Assembly (NCBI GenBank): GCA_963772225.1 | Contig: CAVYWD010000002.1 | Coordinates: 434,001-498,000, forward strand | Direction: 5' to 3' | From: CAVYWD01 sp963772225 | GTDB taxonomy: Bacteria; Myxococcota; Myxococcia; Myxococcales; UBA5297 | Length of the DNA stretch: 64,000 nt | In this document: piece after piece, positions 27,892-37,302 of the stretch | How the letters are laid out: every line of letters begins with the position of its first letter | Numbering within the stretch: the first letter of the stretch is position 1 | Program-made: the position numbers and the translations under genes | The notes under the pieces: model-generated | Databases searched by the model: none | What the model was told of the DNA's origin: nothing | Seen by the model: the letters and a program-made list of their open reading frames with translations, nothing else

Positions 27892-28908
27892 ATGCTCGCC
27901 GAAAAAATCCTCCAAGGTGACATCCGCGCCGCCAGCCGGCTGATGCGGCACATCGACGACGGCGCTTCCTCCTCCATCGGCGAGCTCCAGGCCTTGTTCG
28001 GCCGCACGGGGCGCGCTCGGATCATCGGCATCACCGGCAGCCCCGGCGCGGGGAAGAGCACTCTCACCGACGCGCTCATCCGCACCTACCGAGCGCAGGG
28101 CAAGACCGTCGGCGTCGTCGCCGTCGACCCGACCAGCCCCTTCACGGGCGGCGCCATCCTCGGCGACCGGATCCGCATGCAGGACCATGCCACCGATGCG
28201 GGCGTCTTCATCCGGTCGCTCGCCACCCGCGGCAGCCTGGGCGGGCTTTCTCGCGCCACCTCCGACGTGGTGCGGGTGCTGGACGCCATGGGCAAGGACA
28301 TCGTGCTCGTCGAGACGGTCGGCGTGGGCCAGGACGAGGTCGACGTCGCGCGCCTGGCGCACACCACCATTGTGGTGGTCGTCCCCGGGATGGGCGACGA
28401 CGTGCAGGCCATCAAGGCCGGCATCCTGGAGGTTGCGGACGTGTTCGCGGTGAACAAGGCCAATCGCGACGGCGCCGACCGCGCGGTCCGCGAGCTCAAG
28501 CAGATGCTCGAGCTGCGCCGGGCGGTGGACCCGAAGGCCGCCTTCGCCTCGCACTCGTCGGCGTCGGGCCCGACCGCGCCCGCCGACGGCTGGGAGCCGC
28601 CCGTCGTGAAGACCGTGGCGGTGCGCAACGAGGGCGTCGCCGAGCTCGTCGCCGCCGTCGACGCGCACCACGCGGGGCTCATCGCCTCCGGGGAGATCAG
28701 CCGGCGAGAAACGGCGCGGGCGAAGACCGAATTCGTCGCGCTGCTCCGCGAGCGGCTGCTCGAGGGCGCCCTGGCCGCCCTGGCCGAGGTCGGGACGCTC
28801 GACGAGATCGCCGGGCGGATCGCCCGGCGCGAGCAGGACCCGTACGCGCTCGGCAGCCAGCTCGCGCAAAAGCTGGGCGATCGGCCCTTGCGCCGGGGCT
28901 CGGAATGA
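27892..28908 (+). CDS. meaB: MeaB/ArgK-family GTPase, methylmalonyl-CoA mutase chaperone
   Basis: A 338-residue G3E-type GTPase. The Walker A motif is GITGSPGAGKST near residue 46, followed by VAVDPTSPFTGGAILGDRIRM (family-specific, in two parts), the switch segment DIVLVETVGVGQ and the guanine-specificity motif VNKANRD. MeaB loads and protects adenosylcobalamin on methylmalonyl-CoA mutase. This fits the stand-alone cobalamin subunit at 6396. A possible promoter (TTGTGG, 18 bases, CATATT) lies at 27803-27832. The start of rnc overlaps its last 4 bases. Confidence 0.93.
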   Translation: MLAEKILQGDIRAASRLMRHIDDGASSSIGELQALFGRTGRARIIGITGSPGAGKSTLTDALIRTYRAQGKTVGVVAVDPTSPFTGGAILGDRIRMQDHATDAGVFIRSLATRGSLGGLSRATSDVVRVLDAMGKDIVLVETVGVGQDEVDVARLAHTTIVVVVPGMGDDVQAIKAGILEVADVFAVNKANRDGADRAVRELKQMLELRRAVDPKAAFASHSSASGPTAPADGWEPPVVKTVAVRNEGVAELVAAVDAHHAGLIASGEISRRETARAKTEFVALLRERLLEGALAALAEVGTLDEIAGRIARREQDPYALGSQLAQKLGDRPLRRGSE

Positions 28909-29660
28909 GCGGCCGGCCTCTGCGCGCCGAGGACGAGCGGCGGGTCGCCGAGCTCGAGCGCATCCTCGGCATCGCGCTCCCCGACCGCGAGCGGGCGCTC
29001 GCCTCGCTCACGCACAAGAGCTACCTCAACGAGCACCGCGAGCAGGCCCGCGAGGACAACGAGCGGCTCGAGTTCCTGGGCGACGCGGTCATCGACCTGG
29101 CGGTCTCGCACCGGCTCATGGAGCGCTTCCCCGCGGCCCAAGAGGGAGAGCTCTCGAAGCTGCGGGCGGCCATCGTGAACGAGGAGGGGCTGGCAGCGGT
29201 CGCTCGCTCCGTTGGGCTGGGGGCGGTGCTGGTTTTGGGCAAGGGCGAGGCACAGAGCGGCGGCCACGAGCGGCCCTCGGTCCTCGCCGACGCGCTCGAG
29301 GCGGCCATCGGCGCCGTCTACCTGGCGCACGGCATGGGCGAGGTGCTCCAGCTCGTCGACCGGCTGTTCGGCGAGGTCATCGACCGCGCCCAGCGGGCGC
29401 TGGCCCGGGACTACAAGACGCTGCTCCAGGAGGCGGTGCAGGCGCGGTTCAAGGTCGCGCCGCGCTACCGGGTCGTCCAGGAGACGGGGCCCGACCACCT
29501 CAAGACGTTCTGCGTCGAGGTCGAAGCCGGAGGAGAGCGGCTCGGCAGCGGGGAAGGACGCTCGAAGAAGGACGCCGAGCAGGCCGCCGCCCACGAGGCC
29601 TTGGGCCGGCTCGCCCTGCCACCCTCCGAGGCTGTCCAGAAGCCCGCGCGCGAGGAGTGA
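28905..29660 (+). CDS. rnc: Ribonuclease III
   Basis: A 251-residue protein with a catalytic RNase III domain followed by a double-stranded RNA-binding domain. The signature NERLEFLGDAV carries acidic metal ligands, with further acidic residues in ADALEAAIGAVY. The C-terminal YKTLLQEAVQARF and GRSKKDAEQAAAHEAL segments are the dsRNA-binding fold. It processes rRNA precursors and structured mRNAs. It overlaps meaB by 4 bases. Downstream come cyclophilins and era; rnc and era are neighbours in many bacteria. Confidence 0.95.
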   Translation: MSGRPLRAEDERRVAELERILGIALPDRERALASLTHKSYLNEHREQAREDNERLEFLGDAVIDLAVSHRLMERFPAAQEGELSKLRAAIVNEEGLAAVARSVGLGAVLVLGKGEAQSGGHERPSVLADALEAAIGAVYLAHGMGEVLQLVDRLFGEVIDRAQRALARDYKTLLQEAVQARFKVAPRYRVVQETGPDHLKTFCVEVEAGGERLGSGEGRSKKDAEQAAAHEALGRLALPPSEAVQKPAREE

Positions 29661-29672
29661 AAGCTTCGACCG

Positions 29673-29701
29673 GGTTGTCGGCGATGGCGCGGCCCGCTAG
29701 A
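29673..29701 (+). promoter_or_regulatory. Predicted sigma70-type promoter upstream of the exported cyclophilin gene
   Basis: TTGTCG (29673-29678), 17 bases, TAGAGT (29696-29701). The start of transcription would fall near 29708, 40 bases before the ATG at 29748. The TAGA(G/C)T form of the -10 box recurs at 44700 and 45723. Confidence 0.5.
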
Positions 29702-29747
29702 GTTCGCCGCTTGCGCGCTCCAAATCCATGAGAGGGAGGCCCTCGCC

Positions 29748-30416
<669 letters not shown>

Positions 30417-30532
30417 CGGGCGGCGGACGCGCCCTGGCTATGCTTTAGGAACCGAACGCAGCGAATGCCGAGCTTGGAGGAACCCGCTTTGCCAGCGGGC
30501 AAGCCTCCAGTAGCTCTCGAAAGGAAAGACCG

Positions 30533-31060
30533 ATGGGAATGATGGATGAAGCGCGCGCAGGCAAGGACCTCTTCGCCACGTTCAAGACTTCCATGGGCGA
30601 CATCGTGGTGAAGCTCCTCGCCAAGGACGCGCCCAAGACCGTGGAAAACTTCGTGGGCCTGGCCAACGGCGAGAAGGAGTGGACCGACCCCCGCACCGGC
30701 AAGAAGACCACCGCGCGGCTCTACGACAGCACGGTCTTTCACCGCGTCATCCCCGACTTCATGATCCAGGGCGGCGACCCGCTCGGCCAGGGCACCGGCG
30801 GGCCGGGCTACCGCTTCGAAGACGAGTTCCAGAGCGGCCGGAGCTTCAACAAACCCGGGCTCCTCGCCATGGCGAACGCGGGCCCGAACACCAATGGCAG
30901 CCAGTTCTTCATTACCGAGGTGCCGACCCCGCACTTGAACAACCGGCACACCATCTTCGGCGAGGTCGTGAAGGGCTTCGACCTCGTCCTGAAGATCGCC
31001 CGGGCCGGCAACGGGAAGGTCGCGCTGAAGGCGGTGGAGATCTCCACCGCTCAGCCGTAG
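30533..31060 (+). CDS. Cytosolic cyclophilin-type peptidyl-prolyl cis-trans isomerase
   Basis: A 175-residue single-domain cyclophilin. It shares long identical stretches with the exported copy just upstream (NFVGLA, GEKEWTDPRTG, IQGGDPLGQGTGGPGY, FEDEFQSGRSF, NTNGSQFFITEVPT), but lacks the signal peptide and so should stay in the cytosol. GAAAGGAAAG precedes the ATG. The pair is a clear tandem duplication with divided locations. The start of era follows after 7 bases, so the two are probably co-transcribed. Confidence 0.93.
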   Translation: MGMMDEARAGKDLFATFKTSMGDIVVKLLAKDAPKTVENFVGLANGEKEWTDPRTGKKTTARLYDSTVFHRVIPDFMIQGGDPLGQGTGGPGYRFEDEFQSGRSFNKPGLLAMANAGPNTNGSQFFITEVPTPHLNNRHTIFGEVVKGFDLVLKIARAGNGKVALKAVEISTAQP

Positions 31061-31067
31061 AGACTTC

Positions 31068-32012
31068 ATGACCTATCGCTCCGGCTTCGTGGCCATCGTC
31101 GGCCGGCCCAACGTGGGCAAATCCACGCTCCTCAACCGGCTCATCGGTGAGAAGCTGGCCATCGTCTCGCCCAAGCCGCAGACCACACGGAACCGGGTCC
31201 TGGGCGTCCTCACGAGGCCGGACCACCAAATCGCTTTCCTGGACACCCCGGGAATCCACCGGGCCAAGGGCGCGCTCAACCGGCTCATGGTGGAGACCGC
31301 GCTCTCGGCCATCCCCGAGGTGGACGCGGTGCTCTTCCTCATCGAGGCCGCCGTCCGCGGCGACGGCAGCGTCGACGTGGGCGAGGGGAACCGGCTCATT
31401 CTGCAGCGCCTCGAGCGGGCGAAGAAGCCGGTGGTCCTCGCCATCAACAAGATCGACGCGCTCGAAAAGAAGTGGCTCCTACCCATCATCGACGCCTACC
31501 GCCGGCTCTTCCCCTTCGCGGAGATCCTGCCTTTGAGCGCTCTCGAGGGCGACGGGGTGGAGCTGTTGGAGAGCCGGCTCGCCGAGCTGCTGCCCGAGGG
31601 CCCGGCGCTCTTCCCGGAGGACATGATCACCGACCAGGCGGAGCGTTTCCTGGTCGCCGAGCTCATCCGCGAGCAGATCCTGCGCCACTGCCGGGAAGAG
31701 GTGCCGTACTCCACGGCGGTGGTGGTCGACCACTTCGACGAGAGCGAGCGCGAGCCGAAGGCCCCAGCGCCCAAGGGCCGCCTGGCGGGGCTCCTGCGAA
31801 TCGACGCCACGGTCTTCGTGGAGCGCGACTCTCAGAAGGCCATCGTCATCGGCAAGGGCGGCCAGATGCTGAAGAAGATCGGCGCCGCGGCGCGCGCGGA
31901 GATCGAGCGGCTGCTCGGCGCGCACGTCTACCTGGCCCTGCTGGTCAAAGTGGAGCGACGGTGGAGCGAGCGCCGCGAGGCGCTGCGCCGGATGGGCTAC
32001 GCGGGCGGGTAG
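31068..32012 (+). CDS. era: GTPase Era
   Basis: A 314-residue GTPase with G1 GRPNVGKSTLLNRLIG, the switch II sequence DTPGIH, G4 NKID and a C-terminal KH domain with IGKGGQMLKKIG. Era binds the 3' end of 16S rRNA and helps 30S assembly. The effector/switch I run SPKPQTTRNRVLG is typical. It is followed after 172 bases by der, so two ribosome-assembly GTPases lie together. Confidence 0.97.
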   Translation: MTYRSGFVAIVGRPNVGKSTLLNRLIGEKLAIVSPKPQTTRNRVLGVLTRPDHQIAFLDTPGIHRAKGALNRLMVETALSAIPEVDAVLFLIEAAVRGDGSVDVGEGNRLILQRLERAKKPVVLAINKIDALEKKWLLPIIDAYRRLFPFAEILPLSALEGDGVELLESRLAELLPEGPALFPEDMITDQAERFLVAELIREQILRHCREEVPYSTAVVVDHFDESEREPKAPAPKGRLAGLLRIDATVFVERDSQKAIVIGKGGQMLKKIGAAARAEIERLLGAHVYLALLVKVERRWSERREALRRMGYAGG

Positions 32013-32184
32013 GCGGCGCGCGGGCATTTCGTTGTTTCCAGGGAAGTTCTTCGAGCGCTGGTCCCGCCGGTTCGCGGAAGGGCCCAGCGACGAAGGCGCG
32101 AGGTCGCGGGGCCGGTCTGCCTCCGCTCGTCGCCTCATCGCCGCGAGGGGCCTTGCCCTTCTCAAGACCACCGAGAGTCGAGCC

Positions 32185-33576
32185 ATGAGCTCCGAGTCCT
32201 CCCCAGAGCGCGCCGCGCCGAACGGCCCACGCCCCATCGTCGCCATCGTGGGCCGGCCCAACGTCGGCAAGAGCACGCTGTTCAACCGCGTCGTCGGCCA
32301 TCGCCTGGCCATCGTGGAGGACGTCCCCGGCGTCACCCGCGACCGCAACTACGCCGACGCCGAGTGGGAAGGGCGCCACTTCACCGCGGTCGACACCGGC
32401 GGCTTCCTGCCCGAGACCGAAGACGAGCTCCTCCGGCGCGTGCGCGACCAGGCGCGGCTCGCCATCGACGAGGCCGCCGCCGTGGTGCTCGTCGTCGACG
32501 GCCTCTCGGGCCTCACCGCCGCCGACCAGGAGATCGCCTCGATGCTGCGCAAGAGCGGCAAGCCGCTCGTGCTCGCGGTCAACAGAATCGACAGCTCGCG
32601 GCGCGAGGAGGAGGAGTTCTTCACCGACTTCTACCGGCTGGGCGTCGAGGCGACCTTCGCGGTCTCGGCCGAGCACGGCCGCGGCGTCTCGGAGATGATG
32701 GACACGCTGGTGAAGCTGTTGCCGCAGGCCGCGCAGGAGGAGGAGCCGGAGGAGGGCCGCCCCTGCCGCGTGGCCATCGTCGGGCGGCCCAACGTGGGCA
32801 AGAGCACGCTCATCAACCGCCTGCTGGGCGAGGAGCGGTTCGTCGCCTCCGACCTGCCCGGCACCACCACCGACCCGCTGGACGCCCGCCTCGAGCACCG
32901 CGGCCAGACGTTCGTGCTCACCGACACTGCGGGCATCCGCCGCAAGCGCTCCATCGCCGCGAAGCTGGAGCAGTTCAGCGTCATGCGCGCGCTCACGACC
33001 ATCGACCGCGCCGACGTGGTCATCCTGGTCCTCGACGCGCTCGAGCCGGCGGTAGATCAGGACGCCAAGCTCGCCGCGGTCGCCCTGGAGAAGGGCAAGG
33101 CCATCGTCCTTTTCGTCAACAAGTGGGACTGCATCGAGTCGGTGCAGAAGGGCAAGGAGGTGAAGGAGGAGCTCGGCATCCGCCTGCCGTTCATCGACTG
33201 GGCGCCGGTCCTCTACGGCTCCGCCAAGACGGGGAGCCACGCCTTCGACGTGCTCCGCGCGGCGGGCGAGCTCTTCGAGCAGCAGACCTCCCGGGTCCCG
33301 ACGCCGCAGCTCAACCAGTTCCTGGGGGCCGTCGTCGACGCCCACCCGGCGCCGCTGGCGCCCGGCGGGCTCCCGGTGCGGCTCTACTACATCGCCCAGA
33401 CCGGCACTCGGCCCCCCACCTTCACCATCGCGACCAACCGGCCGGACTTCGTCGTCGACTCGTATCGGCGGTTCATCATCAACCGCATGCGCGAGTCGTT
33501 CGGGTTCAAGGTGCCCGTGCGGCTCATCTTCCACGCCAAGTCCAAGCGCCCGTTCACGCCCAAGCTGCGGCGATGA
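32185..33576 (+). CDS. der: Ribosome-associated double-domain GTPase Der (EngA)
   Basis: A 463-residue protein with two tandem GTPase domains and a C-terminal KH-like domain. Each domain has its own G1 (VGRPNVGKSTLFNR and VGRPNVGKSTLINR), DxxG and NKxD motifs. The C-terminus ends PVRLIFHAKSK, typical of Der. It acts in 50S subunit assembly. The ATG at 32185 was chosen because the frame extension upstream encodes an Arg/Ser-rich run with no family match. Confidence 0.97.
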   Translation: MSSESSPERAAPNGPRPIVAIVGRPNVGKSTLFNRVVGHRLAIVEDVPGVTRDRNYADAEWEGRHFTAVDTGGFLPETEDELLRRVRDQARLAIDEAAAVVLVVDGLSGLTAADQEIASMLRKSGKPLVLAVNRIDSSRREEEEFFTDFYRLGVEATFAVSAEHGRGVSEMMDTLVKLLPQAAQEEEPEEGRPCRVAIVGRPNVGKSTLINRLLGEERFVASDLPGTTTDPLDARLEHRGQTFVLTDTAGIRRKRSIAAKLEQFSVMRALTTIDRADVVILVLDALEPAVDQDAKLAAVALEKGKAIVLFVNKWDCIESVQKGKEVKEELGIRLPFIDWAPVLYGSAKTGSHAFDVLRAAGELFEQQTSRVPTPQLNQFLGAVVDAHPAPLAPGGLPVRLYYIAQTGTRPPTFTIATNRPDFVVDSYRRFIINRMRESFGFKVPVRLIFHAKSKRPFTPKLRR

Positions 33577-33598
33577 GCGGAGCGCCCGGCGCTGCGGC

Positions 33599-34126
33599 TC
33601 AGGGCACGGCCCAGCCCATCTCGGCGAGGAAGCTCGTGTACGACGGGAAGCCGTCGGCGGCGAAGCTGGACGTCAGGTACCGGACCTGGCCGGAGAGCGT
33701 GAGGCCTCGCCAGACGCGGGCGCGCACGCCCAAGCCCAGGTAGGCCCCGTAGGTCGAGGCGGTCGCCGTCTGGCCCAGGCGCGAGGCGTACTGGAAGGAG
33801 AGCCCCGCGCTCGCGAAGGGGACGAGCGGGACGAGGTCCAGCCCGGCCTGCACTCCCGCGGTCGCGGTGAGGGCGGAGATTCGCGCGCCCCCTGGCTCCG
33901 ACAGCGCATGCACCGCGCGCTCGGCGCCGAGCTCGAGCCTCAGCCGCGGGTCCACGGCCAGCCGCGCGCTCAGCCCGTAGGCGAGCGCCGCGTCGACCTG
34001 GCTGCCGGCGGGCAGCGAGAGGCCTACCCGCGCGCTCGCCTCGACCTCGGCGCCCGCCGCTCGCGCCGGCTCGACCGCGGCAGCGGCCAGCAGCGCGAGC
34101 GCGGCTCGAGGAAGGAGACGGGTCAC
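33599..34126 (-). CDS. Exported outer-membrane beta-barrel-like protein
   Basis: A 175-residue protein from the GTG at 34126; another GTG at 34150 is possible. The signal peptide (LLPRAALALLAAAAVEPARA) is followed by alternating strands such as ASARVGLSLPAG, RLRLELGAERAVHAL and LGLGVRARVWRGLTLSGQVRYL, and the protein ends in a hydrophobic residue pattern seen in small outer-membrane barrels. No function is implied. It converges on der, with 22 bases between the stops. Confidence 0.7.
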   Translation of the reverse strand: MTRLLPRAALALLAAAAVEPARAAGAEVEASARVGLSLPAGSQVDAALAYGLSARLAVDPRLRLELGAERAVHALSEPGGARISALTATAGVQAGLDLVPLVPFASAGLSFQYASRLGQTATASTYGAYLGLGVRARVWRGLTLSGQVRYLTSSFAADGFPSYTSFLAEMGWAVP

Positions 34127-34222
34127 AGCGGGCGATCGTGAAGGCCGCACAGACCCGCGTCAAGGCGACGTGCGAGGGCTCGAAGCGCCAATTCTTCGGG
34201 CGGGGTAGGCCGGCCGAACTCG

Positions 34223-34251
34223 TTGACGGGCGCGCGCAACCCCCCTAAAGT
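34223..34251 (+). promoter_or_regulatory. Predicted sigma70-type promoter for the YfgM/BamB-like operon
   Basis: TTGACG (34223-34228), exactly 17 bases, TAAAGT (34246-34251). Transcription would start near 34258, giving a 36-base leader to the TTG start at 34294, which has GGAGGAG upstream. Confidence 0.6.
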
Positions 34252-34293
34252 CCGCGCCACTTTGGAAGACTTGTCGCTGGAGGAGTCGCCACC

Positions 34294-35109
34294 TTGACTA
34301 CCGAGAGGCTGAGCCGCAAGGAGATTCGGGAGCCTGATCCATTCGTGCGCGTCACCAGCGCCTTTTGGGCCAAGATGGTGGGTCACCAGAAGGTCGTGGG
34401 CCTAGGCCTCCTGGCCGCCGTGGTCGCCACCGTCGCGGTCCTGCTGATCGCGCACTTTTCCCAGGGCCGAGCCAACGCCGCGAGCGCGGCGCTGGGGCGC
34501 GCTCTGGAGCTGAGCCGCCGCGGCATCGCCGGGTCGCTCGAGCCCGGCCAGGACGAGCGCGCGGAGAAGTTCCCGTCTGCCAAGGCGAAGAGCGAGGCCA
34601 TCGCCAAGGAGCTCGAGGCGGTGCGAGCGCAGTTCCCGGGGAGCGACGCCGCCCGCACCGCGCTCGTCTTCCTGGGCGACGCGCAGTTCCAGAGCGGGAA
34701 CCTCGACGCCGCCCAGAAGAGCTACGACGAGTACCTCGCCGACGCGCGCGCGGGCGAGCCGTTGCGCGGCGTGGCGCTGCAGGGCCTGGGCTACACCTTC
34801 GAGGCCAAGAAAGACCTGGCGAAGGCTCTAAACGCGTTCGAGAAGATGGGCCAAGAAGCCGCGGGCGACCCCGCCAAGGCCGAAGCCTCCTATGAGCGAG
34901 CGCGCATCCTCGAGCTGCAGGGCAAGAAGCAGGAGGCCGCCGAGGGCTACCAGAAGGTGAAGGACGACTTCAAAGAGACCCAGGTGGCGCGCACCGCGGG
35001 CGACCGGCTCGTCCTCCTGGCCGCTCAGGGCGTCGCGCTCCCCGGGCCCGAGAAGAAGCCCGACGCGAAGGCCGAGACCGCCAAGGCCTCCGCACAGCCC
35101 GCGCACTAG
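34294..35109 (+). CDS. Membrane-anchored TPR protein, YfgM-like
   Basis: A 271-residue protein with one transmembrane helix near residues 35-53 (VVGLGLLAAVVATVAVLLIA) and a periplasmic part with TPR-like repeats (ALVFLGDAQFQSGNLDAAQKSYDEYL, read across two helices, and YERARILELQGKKQEAAEGY). It ends in a Lys/Ala-rich tail. The layout and its place before a BamB-like gene match the YfgM/BamB pair, which acts in periplasmic chaperoning near the Sec translocon and BAM complex. The TTG start is supported by GGAGGAG. Confidence 0.85.
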   Translation: MTTERLSRKEIREPDPFVRVTSAFWAKMVGHQKVVGLGLLAAVVATVAVLLIAHFSQGRANAASAALGRALELSRRGIAGSLEPGQDERAEKFPSAKAKSEAIAKELEAVRAQFPGSDAARTALVFLGDAQFQSGNLDAAQKSYDEYLADARAGEPLRGVALQGLGYTFEAKKDLAKALNAFEKMGQEAAGDPAKAEASYERARILELQGKKQEAAEGYQKVKDDFKETQVARTAGDRLVLLAAQGVALPGPEKKPDAKAETAKASAQPAH

Positions 35110-35126
35110 GAGGGGCCAGGTCCGTC

Positions 35127-36302
35127 ATGGCGAAGCCCGCGCTCGTTCCGGCCCTCGGGGCCCTGATCCTCTTCGGCGGAGCCACGGGCTGCGCCGGCGC
35201 CTCGTCCAAGCTGGGCGCCTATTTCGCGTCCAACAAGAGCGGTCTTCCCGCGACCGAGCGGGTCTTCGAGATCGACTGGTGGGCCCGCGCCGACCAGACC
35301 TTTGGGGTGCCGTTTCAGCCCATCGAGCTCGGGAGCCCTGACATCGACCCCCGGTCCGGCGCGGTCTTCGTCGCCACCGACGACGGTCGTGTCCACGCCT
35401 TCGACCGCGCAGGGCAGCCTCTCTGGAGCTACGAGGTCGGCGGCACTTTCGACGCGGGCCCCACTTACGCCGACGGCCGCGTCTACGTCTCGAGCGCCAA
35501 GGGCAAGCTGCTCGCCCTGGACTCGGCGAGCGGGCGGTTCCTGTGGGCCTACGCCACGGGCGACGAGCTGGTGACCCAGCCCGCGGTGGGCGGCGGCATG
35601 GTCTTCGCCACCGGCAGCTCGGACACGCTCTTCGCGGTCGACCAGGAGACCGGAGCCTGGAAGTGGCAGTACCGCCGCGAGGCGCCCGGCGAGTTCACCA
35701 TCCGCGGCGCGGCCCGGCCGTTCTTCGCCGGCGGGCAGGTCTTTGCCGGATTCGCGGACGGCCACGCGGTATGCCTGTCCGCCGCGGACGGCACCGTGCG
35801 CTGGCTCAAGGATTTGGGCCAGGGCAAGCAGTACGCCGACGTCGACGCCGGGCCCCTCGCCGACGAGTCGGGGCCGGTCTACTTCGCCTCGTTCGGGACC
35901 GGCGTTTTCGCGCTCGATCGAGACACGGGCGCCATCGGGTGGACCGTCGCGCTGCCCGGCGTCACGGCGCTGGCGCTCGAGCCCGGGGGCGGGCGGCTTT
36001 ACGCCGGGGGCGCGGGGTTCCTGAACGCCCTGGAAGCGGCCGACGGCAGTGCGCGCTGGAAGCTCTCAATCGGGCCCGAGCGAGCCATCACCGGGCTGTC
36101 GAGCGCCAACCACCTCCTGCTGGCGTCCACGGGCTCGGGGCCGCTGCTCTTCATCGACGCCGGCACCGGCGAGCTGCGCCGCTCGTTCAACCCGGGGCAC
36201 GGCATCTCGGCTTCCTCCACGACTCGGCCCGGCCACGCGCTGATTCTGTCCAACCGCGGTTACGTCTACGCGCTCGACGTCACCGCCTGGGGTCGAAAGT
36301 GA
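35127..36302 (+). CDS. bamB: BamB-like PQQ/beta-propeller lipoprotein
   Basis: A 391-residue protein with a lipoprotein-type signal peptide (ALILFGGATGC) whose Cys would be lipidated. The rest is made of PQQ-like propeller blades: GAVFVATDDGRVHAFDRAG, GRVYVSSAKGKLLALDSASG, GMVFATGSSDTLFAVDQETG, and others ending NRGYVYALDVTAWG. BamB is the outer-membrane lipoprotein partner of BamA in barrel assembly. It follows the YfgM-like gene by 17 bases and overlaps the Nudix start (TGATG). Confidence 0.88.
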   Translation: MAKPALVPALGALILFGGATGCAGASSKLGAYFASNKSGLPATERVFEIDWWARADQTFGVPFQPIELGSPDIDPRSGAVFVATDDGRVHAFDRAGQPLWSYEVGGTFDAGPTYADGRVYVSSAKGKLLALDSASGRFLWAYATGDELVTQPAVGGGMVFATGSSDTLFAVDQETGAWKWQYRREAPGEFTIRGAARPFFAGGQVFAGFADGHAVCLSAADGTVRWLKDLGQGKQYADVDAGPLADESGPVYFASFGTGVFALDRDTGAIGWTVALPGVTALALEPGGGRLYAGGAGFLNALEAADGSARWKLSIGPERAITGLSSANHLLLASTGSGPLLFIDAGTGELRRSFNPGHGISASSTTRPGHALILSNRGYVYALDVTAWGRK

Positions 36303-37237
36303 TGCCGCGCCGCGTCCGCGTTGTCGCGGCGCTGATCCGGCGCGGAGCCGCCGTCCTCGTTCAGCAGCGGCCGCCAGGCTCTTCGCGCGGGCTGCTCTGG
36401 GAGTTTCCCGGCGGCAAGGTCGAGCCGGGGGAGACCGATGCCCAGGCCCTCGCGCGCGAGTGCCGCGAAGAGCTCGGGGTGGAGGTCGAGGTGGGCCTCG
36501 CCGCGGCGCAGAACCTCCACGCCTACGCCGACCTGGAGGTCGAGCTCGCCCTCTACGAGTGCAGCGTGCTGAGCGGCGAGCCCAGGGCGCTGGGCGCGCA
36601 CGCGCTGCGCTTTCACCCGGCCTCCGCGTTGGCGGAACTCGAGTTCTGCGAGGCCGACAAGCCGTTCCTCGGCCGCCTCGGCCAAGGGCCCAGCTCCCCC
36701 CGCTCCCACGGAGGCACGATGATTCCGCTGGTGAAGAAGCTCATCCGCGACGTCCCCGACTTCCCGAAGAAGGGCATCGTCTTCAAGGACGTCACGCCGG
36801 TGCTGGGCGACCCCGAGGCGTTCCGGCAGGCGGTGGACGCGCTGGTCGAGCGCTACCGCGGCCGCGGCATCCAGAAGGTCGTGGCCATCGAGTCGCGCGG
36901 TTTCCTCTTCGGCGCGCCCCTCGCGTACCGCCTGGGCACCGGCCTGTGCATCGTGCGCAAGCCGGGCAAGCTGCCCTACAAGGCGGTCCGCGAGACCTAT
37001 GCCCTGGAGTACGGCACCGACGCCCTGGAGATGCACGTCGACGGCGTCGCTCCGGGCGAGTCGGCGCTGGTGGTGGACGACCTCTTGGCCACCGGCGGCA
37101 CGGCGGAGGCGGCGGGCAAGCTCGTCCGTCGCCAGGGCGGCCAGGTGGCGGGCTTCGCGTTCGTCATCGAGCTCGGCTTCCTGAAGGGGCGCGAGCGCCT
37201 GGGCTCCGACCAGGTCTTCTCGCTGATCGCTTACTAG
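36302..37237 (+). CDS. apt: Nudix (MutT-like) hydrolase fused in frame to adenine phosphoribosyltransferase
   Basis: One uninterrupted 311-residue frame. Residues 1-128 are a MutT-type Nudix hydrolase with the complete box GGKVEPGETDAQALAREC followed by REELG, which cleans 8-oxo-dGTP or related nucleotides. Residues 140-311 are a complete 172-residue adenine phosphoribosyltransferase with the PRPP-binding motif ALVVDDLLATGGTAEA; it salvages adenine to AMP. An internal ATG at 36719 has GGAGG just upstream and could give APRT alone. One C fewer in the six-C run at 36696-36701 would end the Nudix gene at a TGA overlapping that ATG, so the fusion may be an indel artefact. Confidence 0.85.
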   Translation: MPRRVRVVAALIRRGAAVLVQQRPPGSSRGLLWEFPGGKVEPGETDAQALARECREELGVEVEVGLAAAQNLHAYADLEVELALYECSVLSGEPRALGAHALRFHPASALAELEFCEADKPFLGRLGQGPSSPRSHGGTMIPLVKKLIRDVPDFPKKGIVFKDVTPVLGDPEAFRQAVDALVERYRGRGIQKVVAIESRGFLFGAPLAYRLGTGLCIVRKPGKLPYKAVRETYALEYGTDALEMHVDGVAPGESALVVDDLLATGGTAEAAGKLVRRQGGQVAGFAFVIELGFLKGRERLGSDQVFSLIAY

Positions 37238-37302
37238 AAGCCTTCGCGCTGGCGCCTATGGCGCCGGGCGCGCCATCGACCGCGCGGCGGGCCGGCGGCT
37301 CC

